In this document: positions 14,101-24,800 of the stretch, in pieces
How the letters are laid out: each line of letters begins with the position of its first letter
Position numbering within the stretch: the first letter of the stretch is position 1
Source: Pipra filicauda
Lineage: Eukaryota > Chordata > Aves > Passeriformes > Pipridae
Assembly: GCF_003945595.2 (NCBI RefSeq)
Contig: NW_024104505.1
Coordinates: 640,748-704,747 of the forward strand
Length of the DNA stretch: 64,000 nucleotides
Reading direction: 5' to 3'
The notes under the pieces: generated by a model
The model's database searches: none
Told to the model about the DNA's origin: nothing
What the model saw: only the letters and a program-made list of their open reading frames with translations
Position numbers and translations under genes: made by a program

Positions 14101-15089
14101 CATCAGGATGATAGACAGCTGGCAAAATGGCTATCACTTGTGATTTAATCAAGCACATAAAAAGTAGATATGAAGCCACTCCTACATTTATACTAACTCA
14201 GTCAAATGCTTTTCAGTTCCATTTATTGCATTCTTACTTGCTGCAGGCCATCAGTGGTTCAGTTGGAATCTGTACACCAAGTTGTGTGGCAGGAAACTTG
14301 TGAAAGTTTCACCAAATCGGAGATCCTTTCTTCAAAAACCACTTCTTGACAACTACCTTGGAGAAGGATGGTTTGCCTGTGCTTCTGCCTGCAGCAAAGA
14401 AGCACCACTGCAGGCTGCAGGTTCCCTCTATCTCCAGGTAACTCTTCTCTTCCACTCTGCTGGGTGAGGGGGAGTACTGTGCAGGGTGAGGATGGAGGCT
14501 GAACAAGAGCAGAAGGAAAGGATGGGGAGATGGCTCACATGCCATCAATATGCTGCCTTTCCCTTCTATGTACATGTGTATATCACAGCCTGCACCTGAG
14601 ATGGCAACAGCAGGGACTCTCCATTCTTGCTTTACCAGCAAACTGCTGACCAAACTGACTCTTGCCTAGGGCTCCTGGGGTACACACCTACGTCAGTAAT
14701 TCAATGTCAAGTGTTTTCATCTAATATGGTACGTGCTGTTTTGTGATTCCAGACCTATTATGTGGCCTAGTACTTCAGAACATGCCAAAGATTTGCTAAG
14801 CAGAGCACTGAAGTATCAAAAGATAAATATACATTCTCTCTGTACTTCTGAAAATGTAGTGTGTGCTTTCTCCTTTTCTATATCATAAGTTATCTATGAA
14901 TTGAGTGGTTAGATTCCTGAGAAATTCAGAAACTTAGATAATATTCAGATCATCTTATATTCATCTAAAAGTATCCCTTCCCCAAATAAAATGAATATGT
15001 AAGCACAGCCTGCATGGCAATCCCTTCCTGCACTATATTATAAGGAATTCCAGTGCAATACAAGTAGTAATTTAGCCAATTGTTTCATG
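5152..15089. other. Intergenic, downstream of TNFAIP3
   Basis: About 10 kb of mostly A/T-rich DNA. A homopolymer A run sits near 8379-8393. No open frame has recognisable homology, and I see no tRNA, rRNA or transposon family. Confidence 0.6.
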
Positions 15090-15466
15090 TTGGGATTCCT
15101 TAGCCTGGAGAAAAGGAGGTTCAGGGGAGACCTTATCATGCTCTACAACTACCTTGAAGGAGGTTGTAGCTGGGCGGGGATCAGTCTCTTCTGCCAGGTA
15201 ACAAGCAACAGGACAAGAGGGAATGGCCACAAATTGCAGCAGGGGAGGCTTAGATTGGATAATAGGAAAAAAATCTTCATTGAAATGGTTTTCAGGCATT
15301 GGAACAGGCTGCCCAGGGAAGTGGATGAGTCACCGTCTCTGGAAGTGTTCAAAAATGTGTGGATGTGGCACCTAGGGACATGGTTTAGTGGTGAACATGG
15401 CAGTGTTAGGTTAACGGCTGGACTCAATGATCTTGGAGATCTTTTCCAACCTTAACAATTCTATAT
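15090..15466 (+). mobile_element. CR1 LINE 3' end
   Basis: Plus-oriented CR1 3' region: CCTTAGCCTGGAGAAAAGGA, GGGGAGACCTTATCATGCTC, GGAACAGGCTGCCCAGGGAA, then the terminal GGACTCAATGATCTT block and a TTCTAT tail. About 375 bp; 5'-truncated, no intact frame. Confidence 0.92.
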
Positions 15467-17154
15467 TAGTTTTGCCTTTCTGCTAAAAAAAGAATGAATC
15501 TCTAGCTATCAAAGATTTGGGTCTTAGCAAAGTGACTTCCAGAAGTGGTCACAAAAATGGAGAATTCCAAATAAAAGTTCTCTCTTGAAGAACAGGAAGG
15601 TAAAAAATATATGAACTTGAAGAGTTGTCTGGGCAGGGAGCAGAAAGCATCAAGAGGGTCAAAATACCCTAAGGACATTAGGGAAATACCAGAGCACTTA
15701 AAAAAAAAGGTCCCACTAGCTTAAATGTTCCCACACAAGTAAATCACAAGAGGCAGGCTGGGAACTCATTTACATGGGAGCTTCAGAATGAGACCAGCCT
15801 CACGTGACTTGAGGTTTATGAGTAATGGGCCTAGAAAACAGCATACAAAAATCAGTGGGATCTGGGACATTTGATCTGAAATCCTTTCTCTCTGCAGAAG
15901 TTGCAGTTAACAGCAACTCGAGTAAATCAGCCTCCTGATACTCAGGGTGTCATGATGGAAGTTCTTTTTTTCAGTGATCAGAAGCTGATGGCTGCTGAGA
16001 CTGGATGCCATGAGCTGCTTCCATCTCCTGCTGCCTGGCTGCAGACATCCCTCCCAGCTTTTGCTTGCTCTTTCCCCACCAAGGTGTCTGCCTGATGCTG
16101 CAAGGTTCAATGAATCGCGTGGGCATGTGAGTTGCATGAGTTGTAAAGAAGGCGGAAGTGGGGCACTGGTCAACAGACAGATTTTGTAAAAGAGGAATAT
16201 GCTGCAGAGATGGAGTTGGTAGGTCCAGCAGGCTTTGCTCTGGGGATGGTGGTCTGACTTCTAGGTTGTATGCTCTGAAAGGAGAGGTATGTGAGTGCAG
16301 AGGGAGCTGGGCTATGGATTAAAGAGTTAATCAGGATAGACAGCAACTGGCCTGGAGAGATCGGCCTCTTAGGAGGGGTCCTCAACTGCACAGGGACCTT
16401 TGCAGCCCTGACTAAGTTTTTTCTTTCAGGTCATGAGCAACACCCAAAAGCCATGATAGTGTACAATACTGGCTGTTTAGGCAGAGTCTGAAAACACCTG
16501 AGTGCCTGTACAGGAGGTAAAGTGCAGAAATCCCCTGGCAGTAGGGCTCAGTTAGGTTGAGCTTGGGATGAGAAGAAAACACCGCTTTCATGTACTTTTT
16601 CAAGAAGCAGTTGGCAACTTGCTCTTCAGTAGCTACCCTGATGCCAAGGCTTCCCTGCCGGCCCTGGTGGAGGGGAAGTGATAGGGCTGGTGTGCCTGGG
16701 GGCTGCACACACAGCTGGGCAGAGGGGGGATCATGTGCTGCCATCACCACCTTCCAGGGTGGCATTTAAGCACCACTGGTTGGGAATCCCTGGCATAACT
16801 GATGCATGAACAAAGAAAGCCAAGTCATTGCAGCTTAGGTTTCCTTGCAGCCTGCTCCTGTACCATCCATACTCTCCCCTACCCATACTTCCAGGGACCG
16901 AAAATTCTCTGCACCCACAGGAGTGCCTAGCAGTGCACCTCCTTATGCCCAGGTCCCTCAACAGTACCAAGAGCTCTTCCTGAGAGAACACTGACTTACA
17001 GCAAGTTATCACCTCTTCAAAGCACTTGGCTACATCATCTGAACCAGGGAGCACTCAGTAACATACTGAATGGTAGTACTGAACAGAAATGCTTCCTTCA
17101 GGGGGTCGGTGTCCCATCCTCAACTGTGCTTTCTCTCATCAATATAAAAATAAC
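15467..17154. other. Intergenic, between CR1 and TNFAIP3 3' end
   Basis: No gene or repeat family recognised. Open frames here are short and without recognisable motifs. A longer TNFAIP3 3' UTR extending into this stretch cannot be excluded. Confidence 0.5.
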
Positions 17155-17173
17155 AAATCCAATCCTTAAATAA

Positions 17174-17179
17174 TTTATT
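17174..17179 (-). terminator. Poly(A) signal AATAAA, distal
   Basis: A canonical hexamer on the minus strand about 1.4 kb after the TNFAIP3 stop codon. A T-rich stretch follows about 20-35 bases downstream. It is the better candidate for the main 3' end because of the surrounding A/T-rich context. Confidence 0.55.
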
Positions 17180-18436
17180 TCTTTATATCAGAGAATGTTT
17201 TTCAATTATACATTTAAGTTTGTAACCTTCAACACAAGAGTAAATATATATATAAAAAAATCCTAGTTGTGCAAATTTCAAATTGCATTGTTTCAAATAA
17301 TATAAATATTGTAATAAAACATACGTTCACATTAAGGTTCACAAAATATATAAAATTTAACAGAAATAAGTAATGAATTACTTAATTTTTTTCTTTTTAA
17401 AAACTGTTTAATAACTAGAAAAAGATTCTAAACTTGAGAAGCAAGTTAGAAGAGGTATCACCTCCAAAATCATAGCAGCAAAACAGATGCTGAAAACTTA
17501 CAAGGTGTGAAAGCAGGAGAGAAGCAGTTACCAGACACAGTGGTAAAGGTGAGGTTGCTAGAGAAAGTATTGCAGATTGAGAAGTGGACGCACAAACTCC
17601 AGGAGTAAAATCTCAACCCTAAAGAACTCTGTTACTGAGCTCCAAGCTGTTTGCATGACAGAATCACATTAGGGATGACAGAAAGTGTGACAGAAACAGG
17701 GAGGAAGGGTATAAACAGCACACACATACTCCTTAAAGTTGAAATGCAAGAGAGAGAAGAGTCACCCTTGTTTCAGAACTAAAGCTGAAGACAAAGGGCT
17801 TTGGGGGTTTTTTTGTCCATTTGAGGTAATTCCTTCCATATGAGTGGGCAATGGCAGGATGCATTTTTCCCATCACATGCATTTCTTCTGTAATCACCTG
17901 TATTTCCACCTGTCTTGGGATTTGGGAAAGGATCTAAATGCTGGTTTGGTTAAGCATGTTGAAGGAACAAATCAATGCTGGTCTTGTTTCAGGCTGCAGT
18001 TTGCTGAGGGCTCTGCAAACAGAAATACTCGCCGTGAACTCCCTAAACACCTGTGGGAGCTCCCGCCTTGGCAAGCTCTGTAAGAACACCAGCAAAGACA
18101 TGGACAAAGTTTCTTCAGACATCAACTGGAAGATGCATCAGTCTGTCCTGGGGAATCCTGTCCAGGAAGGACTTGCCTCTGACTGATGTATGCAAACATA
18201 AGGAGCTCTTGCATCTCCGACAGCAGACACAGCTCCTCACTTGGGAGAAGGGGAGGTATTGAGAAAGAGGCAGAACTGGGAAGTTCTTTGGATTCAAAAT
18301 GCTTCACACTTCCTCTTGGGAAGTCTAAGAATTAAATATGGCATTGTAGGAACTTAGTCATGAATGAGAGTTCTGTGTAGAAGGCAACGTGACCTTCTCA
18401 GCAGTCCTTGTATGCAGTGTTTAGAGGAAGTAGACA

Positions 18437-18442
18437 TTTATT
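18437..18442 (-). terminator. Poly(A) signal AATAAA, proximal candidate
   Basis: A canonical hexamer on the minus strand only about 150 bases after the stop codon. If used it would make a short 3' UTR lacking most of the AU-rich pentamers. Downstream sequence is not clearly GT-rich, so use is uncertain. Confidence 0.3.
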
Positions 18443-18592
18443 CCCATTCTTGGAAATAAACATGAACCAAGCAGACAGCTTATATTTCCCCCCCCTCTCC
18501 CATTCCCAGGACTGTTACGTGTTTTGGACATAGCACCATTTCAGTGAAGGAAGTAGTTGGTATTGCTTTCTTGTTCCTTACCAGCTCCTCCC

Positions 18593-18874
18593 CTAGCCAT
18601 AAATCTGTTTGAACTGGTAGCATTCATTGCAGTAGCCGTTGCACTTAGCATTGCCATAGTGATCACAGGCAGGGGCTCGGCAGCGCTGCTTTGGGGGCTC
18701 CTGTGCTGCCGGGTCCCTGGTACTTCCCGATGGGGGGAGCTGACTAAGTCGCCGGCACTCCGGGCACAAGTCATCACTTCTGCAGGCCAGGTTGTTTCTA
18801 CATGAAGCCACAGCACATTGTCTCTTCTGGCTACTCAATGCTGCTCGCTGCACATCTCTATGCTGCCCTGTTCT
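18593..18874 (-). CDS. TNFAIP3: TNFAIP3 exon 9 (zinc fingers 6-7, stop)
   Basis: The acceptor TTTTTCAAG puts the exon in phase 0 and is the only nearby AG that keeps the frame. It encodes residues 707-799. Finger 6 is at Cys726/731/743/746 and finger 7 at Cys771/776/788/791 ([20 protein letters not shown] region), followed by the conserved C-terminus CYQFKQIYG and a TAG stop at 18595-18593. Finger 7 binds linear (M1) ubiquitin in the family. Confidence 0.96.
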   Translation of the reverse strand, partial: RTGQHRDVQRAALSSQKRQCAVASCRNNLACRSDDLCPECRRLSQLPPSGSTRDPAAQEPPKQRCRAPACDHYGNAKCNGYCNECYQFKQIYG

Positions 18875-21800
18875 CTTGAAAAATATTAAAATACATTGTC
18901 AGTTGCTGTACTGGCAGTACAAATGGCTTTTCATTTACTTTCAACTCTACTCATGGTTTGTATAGGTAACCACTTGAGTGTTGTTTGCAAGCACATGCTG
19001 CTTCTGCAAAGTGTAATACCAAGAGCCAAGTTCAGTTTTACCAAAGAAAATCACGAATTCTGTCACTTCTTAGGAACAAATGGGTTTTTGTTTTTGGTAA
19101 CTCTCAATTCCAAAAGGACCAAAACAAACCAAATTGAAAAAAACCTCTCTGGAACAAAGACAATCTGTAATAAGCTCAATCAAAAAGGCAACTTGAAGTG
19201 AGCCTAAACTCCTTGATGAAGTTGTATACCTCTAAGGGTAAGAATGAAAATCCATCCCCAATCAGCAAAACAAACCAACTGTTGGTCCAATTGCTTCCAC
19301 TGAAATGGGATTTGCTCAGCTAGCAAAATCCCAGATGAGGTAAAACTGAGCACAGCCAAGACAACCCTAAACTGAGAATGACTTTTCAGGAGTGCTGCTC
19401 AGTTGCAGCAGAAAAAAAATCATGAGATGCTATACACTTGTCTTTCCATGATACTTAGGATGCAGTCATTTGAGGATTTTCTAGTATGCATCCTGAGTTG
19501 TTTGCACAAGAGAAAAATATGCAGCGCTAAACAAGAGGAAGATTTTGAGAAGTTCACACTTACTTCTGGCTGTCTCACCAGCTGTTCTTCTGTCCTTCTG
19601 GCCTCCTGAAATCGCTGGTTCTGGGCTATAATGAAGCAGTTCTGGCAGTACCCCTCGAGCATCGTGCTGCCCAGGGTGCCACAGTCCCTCCGCTGGCAGG
19701 ACACAGTGTTACGGAAGCCAGCAGTGGAGGTCCCCGTCTGACCCCCTGCCGAAGACTTCCTCTGAGATCTCCTCTGGTGGCGTAGCAAAGCGCTATCTGT
19801 AATGCAAAGTACAGACAGGAGGAGTTTGGATGTGCCCAATCTATCTGGTGACCCAAAGCAACTGTAAAAATCTCCGCAGTCTAAAAATAAAAACAAATTA
19901 AAAAAATCTACTAGCCTCAAACATGGGTTTTTGATAATCGTTAGACCTACCAATTGGTATACCTTCCTTCATGTTACCTAAATAAGGGAGCTTAACACAG
20001 CCTGATTTTCATATCAGTTGTTGAAACAGATGATTTGGGAAAAACTTGCCCTAAGTGGGAAATCTAGATCCCTTTAATTTCACCTTTGATTTCAGCATGT
20101 CATCTGTGACCTGCCCTGACACTTCCCTTTTGGCTTCTCCCATTTCAGTCACATTGGATAATTGAAGTACAGTGGTACAGACCTTAATGGGAAAAAGTGC
20201 ATTATACTTTTTAGTCTCATGAAGAAATCTTATATATTCCACAATCAGAAGGAAAAAAAATTTCATTGTGAGCAATGCTGGAAAATAAGCTATTGCAAGC
20301 CAGCACAGAAGTTCCCTATTCTGAAAGCATGTGGAAAGCTCAGTGTTGTGAAAGATGTCCCTGCCAATTGCAGAGCGGTTGAATTAGATGATCTTTTAAG
20401 GTCCCTTACAACCCAACCTATTCTATGTTTCTATGTTTATATTGGCACACTTATCAGCAATTAAATAGCCTGAAGAGACAAGGAATTCTCTCTTATGTGT
20501 GCATTTCACCTTCTATACCTAAGGGCGCTTTACCAGTGTAACAGGGCACTAGCATGAAAGATGAAGATTTCATGCTGTGATTTATTCACAGACTATTACC
20601 TTTTTGATGGTCAGCCTTTAAACATACATGTGCATGCACACACATGATATTACTAAGAAAGATTGCAAGGTATATTATAGCATTATTATATTATACACTT
20701 CTAAGTTACTCCAAAATAGAAGCACATTATCCACAGTCAACTTCTACTAGCTCTGCTTACCAAAGCAACTACAGTGATTACTCCAGAGCATTAAACTGTT
20801 ACATGCAGAACAGATAGAGCTCTTCAAATTCTTTGCAAGCTTTTTAAACTCCCTGCTAATGTAACTGGTTTCGAGTACCATCAATACAACAGCATTTCCC
20901 TCACTGACCCCTACAACTTGTCTAGCTGTGAAGAAAATTCATACTAAATCATGATTGCAGTGGATGGTGGGGAGTTATCAAAACCCACCCACTCTTGAGT
21001 TAGTTCTGCTTCCATTTAAGCTGAAAGAAAGTTTTAGAAGAGATTTCACAGATTTGCCACACTGTTGCCAGGCACCCCTTTATGCGTGCACTGGTTTTGG
21101 CTGGGGTAGTTAATTTTCTTCACAGTGGTTCATATGGGGCTGTGCTTTGGATTTGTGCTGAACACAGTGTTGATAATATAGAGATGTGTTTGTAATTGCT
21201 GAGCAGTGCTCACATAAAGCCAAGGCCTTTTCTGCTTTTCATACTGCCATGCTGACAAGCAAGTAGGGGGTGCACAGGAGGTTGGGAGGCCCATGCCCAG
21301 GCTATGGCCTGAACACCTGCCGGCCCATGGAAAACATGGAATTAATTCTTTGTTATGCTTTGCTTTGTGTGCGTGGTTTTTGCTTTCCCTATTAAACTGT
21401 CTTTATCTCAACCCACCAGTTCTCCAGCTTCTACCCTTTCGATTCTCTCCCCAGTCCTGCCGGTGAGGGAGTGAGTGAGCGGTTGCGTGGGGCTGGGTTG
21501 CTAGCTGGGATTAAACCACTACCTTGGGATAACAATGGCCAAAAAAGCACCCTCTCCTCACACTGCTGCTCCTGCTCCACACTGCTTTCCCCTGCCCTTT
21601 TAGCACCCAGTCCACTCAGAGCTTCACAGTTCAAGGAGGCTGATCTGCAGCCAAAGTGTGCCAAAGCTCACTCCATGTCCACTTACCATGGTTTTCTCTG
21701 TACTCAAAGAAACACAGTGTACAAAAGCCCTCATTTTGTGATGTCCCAAAAAACTTGCAACCAGCTTTCCTACAGAGGTTACCTCCTCTGTTCTCCCCAG

Positions 21801-24800
21801 GAGGCAGCACTGGTGGCAGGGGCTCCTCACCACGGCTGTTGGGAGCCTGATGGCAGGAGTACTGGTGAAGGATCTGCGAGATCTGGGATGGGTCAGACGT
21901 TGATCTCTGGTGGCAGGTGGGCAGGAAAGCGGGGCTGCCATTTGAGGATTGCTCTGTAGACCTTTTGAAGCAAGTGCTGCATATGCCATTGAAGGTCCTG
22001 TTGGCCTTTTGACGGCACATTTTGCATGTGGCATAGTCCAAATGTCTCTGGTCATCCAAGTTGTTGCAAGGACCAAGTTGTCTGGAGTTGTAGCAGCGTT
22101 CGCACAGCCCATTGTGTTGCACATTCTGCGTAAAGGGACAATCTGGTGTCCTGCACTTCATGGCCGTGGTTTCGCTGTATAGGAAAAGGCTTGGAGCCGT
22201 CGGAGGTGCAGAGCGAGGCTCTGTTACAGGCCCTTCAGACGGCCATCCTCCAGGTTCACAAATATCCCTGCGGGAGGAGCCCGACCCAGCTGTCTTCATT
22301 TTCTCAGGTGCTGCTTTGAAGGTCTGCTTTCTTCCTTTGTTTGCTTGGGACCTCTGCTCAAAACATTCATGGCAGTAGGGCTGGGTGTTCACAGACATGT
22401 AAAAAGGGCAATTCAGCGTTTCACATTTCATCTGTAAGAGGGAGAGCTGGGAAAGGGACAACTCCTGTTTGTTCCTGGAACAGGCCTCTCTTCTAGCAGG
22501 TTCCGCATTCTCCTGCCACTTCTTGTACTCATGCTGTACCAGTTGAAAGTAATCTTCCACGAGGTTTATTTCTTTGGGTAGGTTGCCTTCATCTAACCTG
22601 ACAGCCAAAAAAAGGAATCTTGCATCAGTGGTTGAAAAGAGCAATTGGTGGGGGTGAAGGCAAATACAAGCAATGTGGGAAGGAAATGCAGATTTAATGC
22701 ACATCCATTTTACTCAGATAGAAGATCTGGGCTATTACACTGTTGCTGTAAATGGAAATAGTTTTAAAAGCAAGTGTTCAGTGATGGAGACTTTCACATT
22801 TAAAGAAATGTTTGGACACAGTCCTAAGCAGAAGTATTCGTAAAAGGATTTTCTAGGTGAGAGTTTTCTGCCTAAGAGCTACTTGCACAAAGAGTATGGG
22901 TAATCTCTTACAAGTGAAAAGTCCTCCAAATCCTGAGTATCTCTGAGGACCAGCTCAGCTGAGCAGAGGTTAACATAGAAAACCCCTTTCTTCACCAGCC
23001 CACACTAAGAACAAGCCTTTCCTGCAGTGGGGTCAGCATTTCATGACACAGTTTATCATGAAATCTGCTTCTGGTTCTGCCCTACTGGATCTGTATCTAC
23101 CAGCGGAATTCTTCAAACAAACTATGGGGCTTCAGTGTGGTGTATGCAATGCTAGCATTCATCAAAGCAACCCAACTTTGCCTCTAACTACAGGGAAAAC
23201 CCCACACTGGAGATTCACCATGCCACAGTTGGGAGGAGGAGGAGCTAAGGTCACTAGTAATACTCCAGAACACATCTGTGCAGTGGGACTAGGGAAGCTT
23301 TTGTGCTACTCTATGTGTGCATATATCCTTTGGGTAGAAGGGCTTCAATTTTCAAGGTTCCTAGAACAGAAACAGCCAACAGTATTAAGATACCTCCCTG
23401 TGTGGTAATGAAAGCAAAGACAGAGGATATACGGAGTCACTTCCCTCCAACACTCATGAGGGGACGGGTTGGACCCTGCTGTCAGTGTCCACTAAATATG
23501 AGAAGCTGATGGGTCCTGCCAGCTGCTCCCTGCATGGTTCTGATGCTCAACCATCAGGGAGATGAGCACAGATGCCAGTTCCTCCATTGGCCACTGCTTC
23601 CTGCCTACTGCCACAAAGAGCAGCCCAGGGTGGGGAGGCATCTGTGCTAAGAACATAGTGCTGAGTACTTTCCCTAGGGCAGCCAAAATTACACCAATTG
23701 CCCATTATGCAATGTGCCCTTACATAAAGCACAAGAGATTGGCCTAACTAGTTCCTGTGTTTAACTATGTGTAATCAAGAAGTCACTGAAACTAATCAAA
23801 TGGATTTTTTCTTCAAAAATACTAGTTTCAGTCTGCTAAATCTGAACACATTTTTGCCTTTAAATTTGAGACTGGTCTCAGCTCATATAACTTTAAAACA
23901 TGTCAACAGTAATGCCAATGTTTCATATTTCAGAAAGTAAACATGTGGGCTACTGTGACCAAAACAACACACTGGGCTGCCTAGTTTCTCCCACCTCTGT
24001 AAACAAGATAACTTTGAGGAAACAGGAATGACACTCACTTTGCAGCATTAATTAGATGAGTTGTACCATGATCCCAGCCTTGCACTGGAATTTCTATCAC
24101 TATCAAGTAGACTTTTAGCAGCTGCTCTTTCTCCCTCTCTTCTGCATCTGTCAGAAAGTGCACACTTAAATCCTCAAATCTGCCTTGTTCATTGGTGACC
24201 AGAGGCACAGCCCGGATTTCTGTGGGGAAACAAGATGGATTAAGATACATATATAGATATAGATATCTATTACCAGCTAGGAGTAACCGCAAGATGCAAC
24301 ACGGAGACAAGACGCACAACAGAGATGACACCACTGCTGACAAATTTTTGAGAGAGAGGAGAACAGCTGGCCAGAGCAATTAGTTTCTATACAGTATCGC
24401 TGGGGGAAGTCGCAAACTCAGCCCCATCCCACAGTAGTTTTAATGTCGCCATAGCAATTTTCTTCTCCATGTGAGCAATATTGTAGATCTTAGTTTGTTA
24501 TACCTTCCATGGGATGATGCTGTAACCTGAACCAAGAGAACTGCTATCCACTCAGAAGAGATGCTTTAAAAAAGGCAAAGCATATATTTAATTATCCCTG
24601 CCAGGCAGTGGTACAGTGCTGTGATACTGCATCCTTTGAAGCTTCTTCTCTTATGATGTGGTGTGGAAAGAAGGCCAGAACACAATGAAGCAGAGGCCAC
24701 CCTTTGACTAATTCCAGCCTGCAAGCAGATGAATTGTACTCTACTTTCAACCAGAAGTTTGTAGGCAACCTTTAGTTTCTATTCAGATTTACAGACAAAG

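Larger units (their letters stand above)
17155..18592 (-). other. TNFAIP3: TNFAIP3 3' UTR
   Basis: The minus strand downstream of the stop has no further coding homology. It becomes strongly A/T-rich at 17160-17420 and contains an AATAAA at 17179-17174 followed by a T-rich stretch, so the UTR is probably about 1.4 kb. ATTTA pentamers (TAAAT on the plus strand) occur at 17241-17245, 17303-17307, 17935-17939 and 18333-18337, compatible with AU-rich-element control of an inducible transcript. The exact end is inferred. Confidence 0.65.
19797..21686 (-). other. TNFAIP3 intron 7
   Basis: 1890 bp, phase 1. It holds two transposon remnants in antisense orientation to the gene, a CR1 3' tail and a solo ERVL-type LTR, listed separately. 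The rest is unremarkable. Confidence 0.85.

Noticed and set aside
15087..15455. 122-codon plus-strand open frame
   Set aside because: It is the CR1 3' end read through, including the conserved [21 protein letters not shown] block, not a host gene.
21471..21959. 162-codon open frame on the plus strand over exon 7
   Set aside because: It is the antisense shadow of TNFAIP3 exon 7 combined with LTR sequence; no recognisable protein.
23194..23203. kB-like decamer in intron 6
   Set aside because: Isolated; consistent with chance.
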